DNA from: a virus
Virus record (IMG/VR): IMGVR_UViG_3300025030_000038
Location: 372,001 to 436,000 of that record
DNA: 64,000 nt
Reading direction: 5' to 3' (one strand)
Shown here: one piece after another, positions 42,655 to 52,040 of the stretch
How positions within the stretch are numbered: the stretch's first letter is position 1
Layout of the letters: each line of letters begins with the position of its first letter
Notes under the pieces: generated by a model
What the model saw: the letters and a program-made list of their open reading frames with translations, nothing else
Database searches by the model: none
Told to the model about the DNA's origin: nothing
Translations under genes and position numbers: made by a program

Positions 42655-45648
42655 ATGGCCGACCCACCTCTGAATCCCGCCTACGAAAAACTCAAGCAAA
42701 TTCGCACCCGTACAGACTTGGAGGCTCGCCAGTCCAAGTACATGAAGGCCACCTTCACTGGATTTGACGGGGTGGAGAGACCCCTGAGACTGAGGTACTA
42801 CCAGATCCAGGGGATCATGCACCTCCTAGCCATGAAACGGTTCCTTCTTGCGGACGACACGGGTTTGGGCAAATGCAAGCCCCTTGATAGTTTGGTTCTG
42901 ACAGATCGCGGGATGCTTAGATTGGGGGATCTGGCCCCAAAAGGAACCCATTTGGAGCCAGATACCTTCTATGAACTTGATGTGCCCACTCAAGTGTGGA
43001 CGGGTTGGAACTGGGCACCCATCCAGAGATTCTATTATGGTGGGCCCAAGCCAGTGCGTCGGGTGGTTACCAGGAGGGGCTATGAGACGGTTGGGTCCCT
43101 AGTGCACCCATTGTGGTCCAGGGATGGGTCAGGGGTAGAGGGGTTCACCAAAATGGGTGATTCACAATTGGGAGACTTCCTGTGTCTTGACAGGTCCTTA
43201 GTGGCTTTTCCAACGAGGGAGCCCGGGCTCCCCATTCCGGTTTTGGCAGATATAGCTCCTCACGCGAAGATTTACACAACACCAGATCATCTTTCCCCAG
43301 GATTGGCAGCTTTTCTGGCTTATGTGGTGGCAGAGGGGCATGCTAGTAGGTGGGCAACCAACATAACACAGTACAGGTCCATCAATCAAGAAGTGCATGA
43401 CCATATCCGGCAACTTGGAAAAGGACTCTTGGGGTGGGAGGGGGACGCAGGAGACAAAAGTAGAGATACAGTGGTTACCATTAGCAGTGTGCATATCCGG
43501 GAGTACCTCCTGGGTTTAGGCGTTGAGATGGGGCTTTCGGCCACAAAGAGGGTACCTTGGCCTATTTTCCAAGGTACCAGGGAATCTGTAATCAGCTTCC
43601 TCCGGGCCTTTTTCGATGGTGAGGCGTCCGTGGATGGAGACATTCTGGAGATCAGTAGTGCTTCAGAATGGCTTCTAAAGGATATTCAGGTTCTGCTGCT
43701 TAGGTTTGGTATTATGGGCTCCCGTAACATCAAGGCCGTCAAAGGATACGAGCACAACACCTATTGGAGATTGACTATTTGTGGAGATGACGCGCGAGCT
43801 TTCCATGACACCATTGGTTTTCTAACTCCTAGGAAACAGGAAGCCCTTGCTAGACTCTTTAACAAGAAATCGAACGCCAATCTGGATGTTATCCCCCATG
43901 CTAAGACAATGGTGGACTCCCTGCGTGCAGAGATTCTATCTAGGTCGACTCGCAAAGGATCTAATGAGAGTAGAACCGGGAGTGGGATCAAACAGTTTGG
44001 GTTATACTTCGAGAAAACTCTGAACAACATCAGGAACCATGGTAGTAACCCCACATACTTTTTCCTCCATCATTTGATGGGGGTTGCCCGTCAGGTACAG
44101 ATAGAGAATACGGATGCCTTCCAGGAGGTACAGTCAATCTGCCACAACCATTTTTTCTACGACCCCATTGAGTCCATACGAGATGAGCTTGCTGATGTGG
44201 CGGATATTGAAGTTGGGGACCCACAGCACTCATTTGTGGCAGATGGCTTCATCAACCACAACACTTTGGAGGTTATCGGGACCCTTTGTTACCTTTGGGA
44301 GAAGACCCCAGACCTCAAGGTGGTGATCCTTACCACCAAGTCCTCAATTGAGCAGTGGTCTGGAGAGTTCCAGAAGTTTGCTACGGGGATTACGACCTTC
44401 CCGTGTAGGGGGGTCCCCGCCCAACGCAAGAAGATTCGAGATGCCTTCTGGGCAGCAACCGGGCCTTCCGTATTGGTCATGGGGTACCGGACTGCGGTAC
44501 AGGATTTCACGGACCTTCAAGACCGTACTGGGTACGTGTTTGTGACCGACGAGGCCAGTGCATACAAAAACTCCGCTACCCAGGTCCACCAAGTGTGTGA
44601 ACATCTCTCTTCCAGAGCGGACAGAACTTGGGCACTTACTGCCACACCAATCAAAAACAACCTCATTGAGGGGTGGGGCATCTACAAGGTGCTGGTCCCT
44701 GGTTTGTTTGGCAACAAGAGCCACTTCCTGGACAACTTCTGTGTCACTCGATTGCAGCAGTTGCCAGGGACCCGTCGTAAGGTGCCCATCATCGTTGGGT
44801 ACCGGGCCAAAGATATCCAAGCATTCAAGGAAACCATTGACCCGTACTATCTGGGAAGGGCGAAGTTCGAGGTGGCGAGTGAGCTGCCACCGCTGATCAC
44901 CAAATACGTCAAGGTCGGGATGACTCCCCTCCAGCGGTCCAAGTACGATGATGCCCTGGCTGGTCTCTTGGAGATCATACGGGACAACAAGTCTGAGGAA
45001 AAGGAAGTCACCAAACTTACCGCGGTGACCTACTGCCAACAGATTGTTAACCACCCCGAGCTGATTGGGTGTGAGGGGGAAAGTGAGAAGCTTGACGCCC
45101 TGATGGAGTTATTGGGGGACGGGGGGGAGCTTGAGGGGCAGCGGGTCATCGTCTTCTCCCGTTTCCGCAAGATGGTGGACATCCTCATGCCCACCTTGAA
45201 AAAGGCTGGCATCAAGGCCGTCAGGATTACAGGAGAGGAGGACGAGAAGGAGAGAAAAACCGCCCAGGACGCTTTCCAGAACCCAAACTCGGATGTCAGG
45301 GTAGTGTGTATCACGACCGCCGCAGCTGAGGCCATCAACCTACAGGCTGCCTCCGCGCTCGTGTTTTTCGATACTCCCTGGTCGGGTGGGGACTACCTCC
45401 AGATTATTGGACGCATGATCCGTATCGGAAGCATCCACGACCGGTGCTACGCAATACACCTGATGGCAACTGGGACCATCGATGAAAGGGTTTTGAAGGT
45501 CCTGGCCAAGAAGATGGAACTCATCGAAAGTGTGCTGGGAAAACGCATCAAGGGGGAGGACACGGGAGTAACTGTGGACGTGTCCAATGACCTGAGCGAC
45601 CTGTTTGACTCACTGGTTCAGGATGCCAGATCTAGGAAAGCGGCATGA
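42655..45648 (+). CDS. SNF2-type (SF2) helicase interrupted by an intein
   Basis: The 997-aa precursor becomes about 534 aa after splicing. The N-terminal part reads LRLRYYQIQGIMHLL and LLADDTGLGK/T (motifs Q/I; Walker A Lys73). Motif II is DEAS (VFVTDEASAYKN) rather than DEAH, and motif III is LTATPIKN. The C-terminal helicase domain shows VIVFSRFRKMVDIL, CITTAAAEAINLQAASALV and QIIGRMIRIGS. The end contains NDLSDLFDSLVQ. Such enzymes remodel DNA-protein or branched DNA (compare UvsW-like helicases in phages). It is the first gene of the forward replication operon, and overlaps the loader gene by 4 bases. Confidence 0.85.
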   Translation: MADPPLNPAYEKLKQIRTRTDLEARQSKYMKATFTGFDGVERPLRLRYYQIQGIMHLLAMKRFLLADDTGLGKCKPLDSLVLTDRGMLRLGDLAPKGTHLEPDTFYELDVPTQVWTGWNWAPIQRFYYGGPKPVRRVVTRRGYETVGSLVHPLWSRDGSGVEGFTKMGDSQLGDFLCLDRSLVAFPTREPGLPIPVLADIAPHAKIYTTPDHLSPGLAAFLAYVVAEGHASRWATNITQYRSINQEVHDHIRQLGKGLLGWEGDAGDKSRDTVVTISSVHIREYLLGLGVEMGLSATKRVPWPIFQGTRESVISFLRAFFDGEASVDGDILEISSASEWLLKDIQVLLLRFGIMGSRNIKAVKGYEHNTYWRLTICGDDARAFHDTIGFLTPRKQEALARLFNKKSNANLDVIPHAKTMVDSLRAEILSRSTRKGSNESRTGSGIKQFGLYFEKTLNNIRNHGSNPTYFFLHHLMGVARQVQIENTDAFQEVQSICHNHFFYDPIESIRDELADVADIEVGDPQHSFVADGFINHNTLEVIGTLCYLWEKTPDLKVVILTTKSSIEQWSGEFQKFATGITTFPCRGVPAQRKKIRDAFWAATGPSVLVMGYRTAVQDFTDLQDRTGYVFVTDEASAYKNSATQVHQVCEHLSSRADRTWALTATPIKNNLIEGWGIYKVLVPGLFGNKSHFLDNFCVTRLQQLPGTRRKVPIIVGYRAKDIQAFKETIDPYYLGRAKFEVASELPPLITKYVKVGMTPLQRSKYDDALAGLLEIIRDNKSEEKEVTKLTAVTYCQQIVNHPELIGCEGESEKLDALMELLGDGGELEGQRVIVFSRFRKMVDILMPTLKKAGIKAVRITGEEDEKERKTAQDAFQNPNSDVRVVCITTAAAEAINLQAASALVFFDTPWSGGDYLQIIGRMIRIGSIHDRCYAIHLMATGTIDERVLKVLAKKMELIESVLGKRIKGEDTGVTVDVSNDLSDLFDSLVQDARSRKAA
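42874..44262 (+). mobile_element. Intein in the SNF2 helicase, Walker A site
   Basis: The 463-aa intein starts at Cys1 (CKPLDSLVLTDRG) directly after the Lys of GLGK. It ends with ADGFINHN before Thr+1 of the helicase, so it splits GLGKT between Lys and Thr. It has two LAGLIDADG-like motifs, LAAFLAYVVAEG and SFLRAFFDGEAS, so a homing endonuclease domain is probably present. Confidence 0.9.
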
Positions 45649-46538
45649 GTGACGAAAAACCCAAGGTTTGCCAGAAGTGCTTTGGAACGGGCTTCGTGGA
45701 TGACGAGAAGACGCATATGGGGATCCCGATGACCCGGGCTTGCTCCTGCTTGTTGGCTAAGGACATCAGTGACCGGTTGGAAAAGGCCTGGAAGGGAATC
45801 GTGCAGGCCGCCAAGATCACTGAGTCCCCCCTTCTGGATTTGTGGGATCAGGATGTTTTCATCACGGCATCAGCAGCCACCCTCAGGTCTCATTTGAGGC
45901 TGGTTGGCATTCATGTCATGCGCCAGTATAGATGGGGGTTCAAGGTGGTATCTGACTCTGATCTCATAACGGCATGGCTGGCCAATGTGGCCGTCTCAGG
46001 TCAAGAGATCTTCGACCCGGATGCCATGAGTGCATCCACCGAAAAGGCGACCCTTGTGGACCTTGTGGATCCACCCCAATTGTTAGTTATCCAATTGGGT
46101 GTTAAGTCGGCCCGCAACAGGGCAATGTGGGAGGTGTTCCTGGAGGCTCTTCAGCATCGTAGGCACGTTCAAAAGCCAACTTGGGTGGTGGACCAGCCTG
46201 ATCACAGGTTCGATGTCAACCATATAGCCTTCTCAGATGCCGCCCTGACCTTCATGGCTGGGTGGGAAAATGTAGCCTTGGACGAGAGACGGCCATCCTC
46301 CGTGAAGGAGGCTGACCCAGGAACCATCGGCCTTGTGGAGATGGGATTTGCTCCTAAAGAAGATGCCCCTGATGAGGGAGAGCCCTCCGCACCCACCCCT
46401 CCTGTTGTGCTCAGTCTATCCACGGGCATCATGACTCAATCTACAGGTACAACCAGAGTGGTGGGGAGACCCCCTAAGGATCCTTGGGAGGACAAGAAGA
46501 AGGCTGACAAGAAAAAGAATAGGGGTGGTGACCGGTGA
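45645..46538 (+). CDS. Helicase loader-like protein with degenerate AAA+ core
   Basis: The 297-aa protein begins with two Cys pairs (C9-x2-C12, C33-x-C35 with CSCLLAKD) like the N-terminal zinc site of DnaC/DnaI-type loaders. The central region has a Walker B-like strand PPQLLVIQLGVKS at about 144-154 followed by a helix (MWEVFLEALQHR) and a sensor-type strand PTWVVDQPD. That is the layout of AAA+ loaders. I cannot find a Walker A GxxxxGK[ST] in the product. It sits between the SNF2 helicase and DnaB genes, with 4-base overlaps on both sides. ATP-independent loading would be inferred, not shown. Confidence 0.55.
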   Translation: MSDEKPKVCQKCFGTGFVDDEKTHMGIPMTRACSCLLAKDISDRLEKAWKGIVQAAKITESPLLDLWDQDVFITASAATLRSHLRLVGIHVMRQYRWGFKVVSDSDLITAWLANVAVSGQEIFDPDAMSASTEKATLVDLVDPPQLLVIQLGVKSARNRAMWEVFLEALQHRRHVQKPTWVVDQPDHRFDVNHIAFSDAALTFMAGWENVALDERRPSSVKEADPGTIGLVEMGFAPKEDAPDEGEPSAPTPPVVLSLSTGIMTQSTGTTRVVGRPPKDPWEDKKKADKKKNRGGDR

Positions 46539-49387
46539 AGATTCTCCTACGATCATCATTCATTGGGTCTACCTCGGATGACCAGGAACTTGCCTTTCGC
46601 AACTACCTCGCCCTGGGGGATGCCTCGCTGGGGTTTGATGTCCCTGAGGACAACACCATTTGGGAGGTCATTCAGAACTTTGCCCGAACTCACAATCATG
46701 TGCCTGACGTTCGGACTCTACGTGCCCATTTTGAGCAGCTACATCAGCCGGAGCCCGTAGACCGGATTGAGATCCTCCTCACCCTCAAGCCCCTGTACAA
46801 GGGGGACTTCCTCCATAGGGTGGAAGAGAGGGCAGAGGAACGAAGGACACGTCTTGTCCAGGAATTACTCCGGGAGGCAGGGCAGATTGTCTCGACGGGG
46901 ATGGAGATCAAAGAGGGCAAACAGAAGAAACTCATTCGCGGGCCCATTGATGCCATCCGGTTTTTGATCACCAAGTCCCATGATATTGTGATGCCCGCAA
47001 CTGGGCAGCGTCTCTCTGGGGAGATCACTTTGGATGGGGAGGACTTCAAACGAGAGTATGATCGAATTGAGAACGACCCTCTAGCAGGATTTGGGCAGCA
47101 TACGGGGATCGAGCAGATAGATACTACTCTCAGCGGGGCTAAGAAGTTTGAGCTGTGGACGCATGCCGCTTGGACGGGAGGGCTCAAGTGCGTTACGGGG
47201 GGGACAAGGCTTTTCGATGTGACAACCGGAAAACTTCGTACGGTCAAAGAAATCTTTGACACGGGGGACCTGCCCACAGTTCATACCCTAGATGAAACCA
47301 AATGGAAAATGACTACAGCACAAGTTTCTCATGTGGCAGAAAGTGGGGTCAGGCCAATCCTGAAGATTGAGAGCGAGACTGGCCGAAGCATTCGTGTATC
47401 TGGAAATCACCCCTTCCGAACTCCAACTGGGTGGGTAAATGCGGAGGATCTTTCCTCTGGAGATTGGGTAGCCGTGCCCAGAGACCTTAGGGTTGGGGCC
47501 AGAGTGAAAAGTCCTTTCACCGATGAGGAGGTTGCAGTTCTTGGATACTTGATAGGGGATGGGGGTATTATCGAGGATCTCACGCTTACGAATAGCAGTG
47601 TCAGGTGCTTGAAGGAGATGGGGATTAAGGAAGCAAAAGGAACTCGTAGGAAACAGCTTCAGGACCCCCCTGTTTTTAGGACGGTGGATAAGAGGGTCTG
47701 TAAGTCGGATGGCAGGAAGCACACGGATGTGATCCGGGTATCCAGATCTCCTGACCGTAAGGGGTACACTCCGTCCCCTGTTCGATTGCTTCTAGAGAAT
47801 CTGGGGCTGTGGGGAGCAGGGGCTCGGGACAAACACATCCCGGGTGATTTGTGGGCTATATCCGATGATCAGGTGTGGGTCCTATTGTCCGCCCTGTGGG
47901 CGACGGATGGCCGAATCGGAATGGAGAAGTCAAGGGGAAAAAGGAAGGGGAAATCCGTCTTCTCATATGGCAGCACAAGCTATCAATTGGTGGTAGATCT
48001 TCAGGCTCTCCTACAGCGGGTTGGGGTTCCCTCTACCGTGAGTAAGGTTTCAGTAACCTGTAATGGGGAGCCCTATGACTTCTGGTCCCTTCTAGTTACA
48101 TCGCGACAAGGTATGGGGCTGTTCTTGTCCAAGATTTCCCCAAAGGGCAAAGAGCCCACTAGGAGAAAAGCAGAGAAGTGGAACCAAACTGCTCTTATCA
48201 AATATGATGGGGATAGGATCCCAGCGTCTTTTCTTGCTGACATTCCCGATCTCACAAGATTCAAGACCCCAACAGGGTTTTGGCGATCCGTCAGGAGGGC
48301 AAAGAAAGGGGCCTGGGTCTCCAGGAATTATGTGAGGAAGTTCGCTGAGGTTGTAGGGGATGAGCAACTCACTCGTATGATGGAGGGGAATGTGAGTTGG
48401 GAGAGGGTTAGATATTCCACATTGGATGGGATGGAAATGACCTATGATATGTCGGTTCCTGGGCATGCCAATTTCGTGGCAAATGGGTTCATCACCCACA
48501 ACAGTAGCTTTGCCATGAACTGGGCATACAACCAAGCAGTCTACCTAAAACATGACTCCCTAATTTTCTCTCTGGAAATGCCCTACATCCAGTGCCGCCG
48601 AATCCTCTACGCGATACACTCTATGCATGGCAAGTTCAGGGAAGCCAGGATCCAACTTGGTATCCAGAAGGACCCGGGTCCTTCCGTGAGCCTGGACTAT
48701 GGCAGGGTCCGAGATGGTCAACTCACACCGGAAGAAAAGACCTTCTTGCTGGACTACGTGATCCCGGACTTCAATTCCGGGCTCTATGGCAAAATACACA
48801 TTGAGGTGTCAGACCCGGACAAGAGCGACTTTAATGTGGCGGATCTACGATCTAGGGCAGAAGTCATTTACTCCAAGTCTCCCTTCAGTTTACTGATCGT
48901 TGACCACGCAGGTTTGCTGGCTCCACGTAAATGGGTTCCGTCCACGACCGAGAGACTCAACGAGATTTTGCGGGACCTCAAGAGACTGGCCATGAACTTC
49001 AATCGGGGGGCAGGAATGGCTGTGGTCAACCTGTTTCAGATTTCCCGTGAGGGGTTCAAGGCAGCAGAGAAGGCTGTAGAGAAATCGGATAATACCTATA
49101 CAATAGGGCCGTATAACCTCACTTTCCTCAGTTATTGCAACGAGGCGGAGAGGAGTTCTGACATCGTGACGGCCACCTATTTGGACGAGACTCTACGAAA
49201 TCAGAACCGTGTTCTGTTCCAGTGTCTCAAGAGCCGTGACCAAGCACCTTTCAAGAACTTCTTCGCACAGGTGGAGTGGTCATGTAGAAGGATCCTGACC
49301 ACCCACGAGGTACCCATGATGGTCCCGAAGAGGGACAATGACAGGTCACAGAATGCACTAGACGACGTTGGAGACCTGTTTACATGA
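46535..49387 (+). CDS. DnaB-type replicative helicase interrupted by an intein
   Basis: The GTG start overlaps the loader stop. The 950-aa precursor gives about 512 aa mature. It has an N-terminal helical domain (about 1-170) and a RecA-like core: FGQHTGIEQIDTTLSGAKK, then the P-loop WTHAAWTGGLK/SS interrupted after Lys218. The sequences FSLEMPY and LLIVDHAGLLAPRK (Walker B, Asp) follow. Before the helix the spliced loop reads AAWTGGLKSS, where the usual Gly before Lys is Leu. The end is DVGDLFT. It drives the fork ahead of the polymerase. The loader and primase-like genes are in the same run. Confidence 0.85.
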   Translation: MKILLRSSFIGSTSDDQELAFRNYLALGDASLGFDVPEDNTIWEVIQNFARTHNHVPDVRTLRAHFEQLHQPEPVDRIEILLTLKPLYKGDFLHRVEERAEERRTRLVQELLREAGQIVSTGMEIKEGKQKKLIRGPIDAIRFLITKSHDIVMPATGQRLSGEITLDGEDFKREYDRIENDPLAGFGQHTGIEQIDTTLSGAKKFELWTHAAWTGGLKCVTGGTRLFDVTTGKLRTVKEIFDTGDLPTVHTLDETKWKMTTAQVSHVAESGVRPILKIESETGRSIRVSGNHPFRTPTGWVNAEDLSSGDWVAVPRDLRVGARVKSPFTDEEVAVLGYLIGDGGIIEDLTLTNSSVRCLKEMGIKEAKGTRRKQLQDPPVFRTVDKRVCKSDGRKHTDVIRVSRSPDRKGYTPSPVRLLLENLGLWGAGARDKHIPGDLWAISDDQVWVLLSALWATDGRIGMEKSRGKRKGKSVFSYGSTSYQLVVDLQALLQRVGVPSTVSKVSVTCNGEPYDFWSLLVTSRQGMGLFLSKISPKGKEPTRRKAEKWNQTALIKYDGDRIPASFLADIPDLTRFKTPTGFWRSVRRAKKGAWVSRNYVRKFAEVVGDEQLTRMMEGNVSWERVRYSTLDGMEMTYDMSVPGHANFVANGFITHNSSFAMNWAYNQAVYLKHDSLIFSLEMPYIQCRRILYAIHSMHGKFREARIQLGIQKDPGPSVSLDYGRVRDGQLTPEEKTFLLDYVIPDFNSGLYGKIHIEVSDPDKSDFNVADLRSRAEVIYSKSPFSLLIVDHAGLLAPRKWVPSTTERLNEILRDLKRLAMNFNRGAGMAVVNLFQISREGFKAAEKAVEKSDNTYTIGPYNLTFLSYCNEAERSSDIVTATYLDETLRNQNRVLFQCLKSRDQAPFKNFFAQVEWSCRRILTTHEVPMMVPKRDNDRSQNALDDVGDLFT
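47189..48502 (+). mobile_element. Intein in DnaB, Walker A site
   Basis: The 438-aa intein starts with Cys1 (CVTGGTRLFDVTTGK), ends FVANGFITHN, and Ser+1 follows. Its centre has VAVLGYLIGDGGI and VLLSALWATDGRI, two LAGLIDADG-like motifs. It splits the Lys/Ser of the DnaB P-loop. Confidence 0.9.
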
Positions 49388-51015
49388 CCAACCACATTGT
49401 GATTCGGGGAGACTCCTTACAGGTTCTCCCCACCCTGGAGGCGGAGTCCTTCGACGCCATCGTGACTGATCCCCCGTATGGGTTGTCAGTCGAGCCGGAC
49501 ATTGCGGAAGTGATGGCTTGTTGGATAGCAGGCAAGCCCTACAAGCATGGGAGGGCTGGCTTCATGTCCAAAGACTGGGATGCCTCAGTGCCTGGACCGG
49601 AGTATTGGCGTGAGGTGTTCCGGGTTCTGAAGCCTGGGGGGCACCTACTTGCCATGTCGTCCTCACGAACGTGGGACCTACTCAGCATTGCAATCAGGTT
49701 TGCGGGATTTGAGAGCAGGGACACAATCGCTGTGCATGGGTCAGTAGTAGTACCTATTGGGGTTCCTGCATTGCATTGGACTTTTGGGTCGGGATTTCCA
49801 AAAAGCCTCAATGTCAGCAAGGCCATTGACAAGCAGGCCGGGGCCGAGAGAGAAGTGGTTGGCCTCTCTCAGTATGCTGCAAGGGCCAATACCCATCCTC
49901 GGGCTATGTCCCCAGGGGACCTGCACAGAGAGGTTGAGGATACCCGTACTGAAACAGCACCCGCTACCGATGCCGCCAAAAAATGGGACGGTTGGGGGAC
50001 GGCACTAAAGCCCTCACATGAAGTGATTCTAGTATTCCGCAGGCCACTTAGGGAGTCCACAGTGGCCGCACAGGTGCTGGCGACCGGTACCGGGGCCATC
50101 AATGTGGATGCTTGTAGGGTGGGCACTCCAGATGACCTGACTGGTAACCATGGCCAGCATGCCTTGGGGAGGATGAATGACGATGGGTGGAAGCCCCCAC
50201 TCATGGTGTCTCCAGGCAATCCTGCTGGCAGGTGGCCTCCAAACACCCTGCTCTGTCATCTCCCATCCTGTAAGCAGGTCGGTACTAACACGGTCAAGGC
50301 CAAGCAACTCACCGCGGGTAGAAGGACTGTGAAGTGGGGGGTAGAAGAGGGGGGCTGTACCTACGAGAAGGGCACCGGGGCGGTTTTTGCAACCGAAGAT
50401 GGCAAGGATGAGGTTCCCGCTTTTGAGTGTGCTGAAGGGTGCCCCATCGCAGAGATGGATAGGCAGAGCAATCAGGCACAGCTTGGTCGGGCTGCCTACT
50501 CGTTTGGGACAGGTCGGGCTGCCTACTCGTTTGGGACAGGGGGTAGGGCAAATCCAAGTGAGGTGAAGAAACCTGGGATGTTCAAGGGAGTGGGTGGTGG
50601 GGGTGAGGTTTATGGGGACTCGGGAGGGGCCTCTCGGTTCTTCCCCAACTTCACATGGGAGCCCGGGGAGATCGAGCATGCCTTCCGGTATGTGGCCAAG
50701 ACATCCAAGGGGGAGCGCAATGCGGGGATGCCTGAGGGGGCCGCTAACAAACATGTCACCGTCAAGCCCTTGAACTTAATGAGATTTTTGGTCAAACTGG
50801 TCACCCAACCAGGGGGCAAGGTTCTGGACCCCTTCTGTGGGTCGGGAACAACTGGAATGGCATGTGTCCATGAGGGATTTGAGTTCACGGGAATTGAGTT
50901 AGAGGAAGAGTCTGCCAACACGGCTCGACTGCGCATTGCTGGTGTAAAGCCACCTGTGGAAGAGGCTCCCGAAGAGGATTCCATATTGGGGATGTTTGGG
51001 GCCACCAATGATTGA
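49384..51015 (+). CDS. DNA N4/N6 methyltransferase, beta-class order
   Basis: The 543-aa enzyme has the catalytic motif IV as DPPYGLS (residues about 34-40) near the N-terminus and the SAM-binding motif I as DPFCGSGTTG near residue 480, i.e. the order found in beta-class enzymes. The central part (about 150-440) is long and includes HWTFGSGFPKSLNVSKAID, a Cys-rich element with CEGC-like CAEGCPIAEMDR, and a tandem GRAAYSFGT duplication. The N-terminus starts in an ATGA overlap with DnaB. The end is SILGMFGATND. It resembles the second methyltransferase at 59710. It may protect phage DNA from restriction; the target site is unknown. Confidence 0.85.
   Translation: MTNHIVIRGDSLQVLPTLEAESFDAIVTDPPYGLSVEPDIAEVMACWIAGKPYKHGRAGFMSKDWDASVPGPEYWREVFRVLKPGGHLLAMSSSRTWDLLSIAIRFAGFESRDTIAVHGSVVVPIGVPALHWTFGSGFPKSLNVSKAIDKQAGAEREVVGLSQYAARANTHPRAMSPGDLHREVEDTRTETAPATDAAKKWDGWGTALKPSHEVILVFRRPLRESTVAAQVLATGTGAINVDACRVGTPDDLTGNHGQHALGRMNDDGWKPPLMVSPGNPAGRWPPNTLLCHLPSCKQVGTNTVKAKQLTAGRRTVKWGVEEGGCTYEKGTGAVFATEDGKDEVPAFECAEGCPIAEMDRQSNQAQLGRAAYSFGTGRAAYSFGTGGRANPSEVKKPGMFKGVGGGGEVYGDSGGASRFFPNFTWEPGEIEHAFRYVAKTSKGERNAGMPEGAANKHVTVKPLNLMRFLVKLVTQPGGKVLDPFCGSGTTGMACVHEGFEFTGIELEEESANTARLRIAGVKPPVEEAPEEDSILGMFGATND
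50485..50538 (+). repeat. 27-bp in-frame tandem duplication in the first methyltransferase
   Basis: GGTCGGGCTGCCTACTCGTT plus 7 further bases occur twice with exact identity (50485-50511 and 50512-50538). They add nine residues (GRAAYSFGT). The perfect identity suggests a recent event or an assembly artefact. Confidence 0.85.
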
Positions 51016-51814
51016 GATCGTCAATACGGCTAAGACGCAATACCGCCTATCCCTGGAGGGATCCCCAGAGAAGGTCTTGCTGGTTGCCAAGGAACCAGAT
51101 GGTTACAAGGTGGTTTACGAGCACAACCATGGGTGGGAGCCCTACGCTGACAAGGTCGATGGTCTCAAGTGGGCCAAGGACATTGCGGCCGACCTGCTGG
51201 CACGGTGGACTGGGTTCAATAACGAGGGGTATCCCATCTTTGCCAAACCCATACTAAAACCTCTTCAGGTGGGAACCGTTAAGGCATGGGGATATCGAGC
51301 CACAGAGGCCAACTCTTCCTACCTGTGTGACCGCCATATGGGATTTGATATTCGCCATGTCCGTCCTGGGGCAGAAGCTCTTCTGAGGGAGCTACAGGAG
51401 CCGGAGCCAGATAGGGTGGTGTTTCTGGACGCATCTGACGTGTTGGTAATACCAGAAATGGCCAAGCCAGCGGAGTTCCTGGGGGCCACAGTGGCTGGGG
51501 TGGCCCTCATCGTGGATGCCCAAGACGTTTTGCATTACGTTGATGCTCGTAAGCTGGCCCTGGCTGTTACCCTGGTGGAGTGGGATACAATCATGTGTGC
51601 CCCGGAGATTTTCCAACCTGTGGCTCTGCTCTATAAGGGGGTGGTAACAGCTGTCATTATGCCCATGCGGGAGCCCCACCTGGACGATCCGGATACCTTC
51701 GCCGATGCTCATGAGGCTCGGAAAGCCAGGATGACAGAAGCAGGTGTTTCCATTTTGGAAATGGTTGCAGTGGTTCCACAGCAGGAGCCTTCTGTGCTGG
51801 ATATGTTTGCCTGA
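51008..51814 (+). CDS. Replication-operon hypothetical protein with a clamp-type tail
   Basis: The start is ATG 51008, which overlaps the methyltransferase stop as ATGA. The product is 268 aa. It has a soluble alpha/beta appearance: KVLLVAKEPDGYKVVYEHN, LKWAKDIAADLLARW, then VFLDASDVLVIPEM and VAGVALIVDAQDVLHYVDAR. Near the end VTAVIMPMREP is reminiscent of the MPMRL ending of DnaN sliding clamps. It closes with SVLDMFA. I cannot place the family. A clamp-related or clamp-binding protein is a hypothesis. Confidence 0.6.
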   Translation: MIEIVNTAKTQYRLSLEGSPEKVLLVAKEPDGYKVVYEHNHGWEPYADKVDGLKWAKDIAADLLARWTGFNNEGYPIFAKPILKPLQVGTVKAWGYRATEANSSYLCDRHMGFDIRHVRPGAEALLRELQEPEPDRVVFLDASDVLVIPEMAKPAEFLGATVAGVALIVDAQDVLHYVDARKLALAVTLVEWDTIMCAPEIFQPVALLYKGVVTAVIMPMREPHLDDPDTFADAHEARKARMTEAGVSILEMVAVVPQQEPSVLDMFA

Positions 51815-51824
51815 GGATGGCCCA

Positions 51825-52040
51825 ATGATAATGACACTCAAAGACCTGATTGCTCAGTTGAGCAAGTACAATCCAGACTCCATCGTGATGTTCTACAACG
51901 ATGGCTACTACACGGAAGTGACGACCTGTGAACGGCAGTTTAGTGTGGGGGGATGGCCTTATGCTACAGAGGAAGAGGCGCAAACTGAATCCTGTGGGGA
52001 CCCGGATACCCCCGTGTTCCCATGCGTGGTGCTCTATTGA
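51825..52040 (+). CDS. Small hypothetical protein, 71 aa
   Basis: The ATG is 10 bases after the preceding stop, with GAGGA placed 7-8 bases upstream. The product reads MIMTLKDLIAQLSKYNPDSI and then an aromatic/acidic segment (VMFYNDGYYTEVT). Such short proteins with LIxxLxxxNPD occur in many phages. The end is PCVVLY. No family function known. It overlaps the next start slightly. Confidence 0.65.
   Translation: MIMTLKDLIAQLSKYNPDSIVMFYNDGYYTEVTTCERQFSVGGWPYATEEEAQTESCGDPDTPVFPCVVLY

Noticed and set aside
49384-51015. Reading the first methyltransferase as a restriction-modification fusion
   Set aside because: No nuclease motif was visible; the long centre resembles that of the second methyltransferase.
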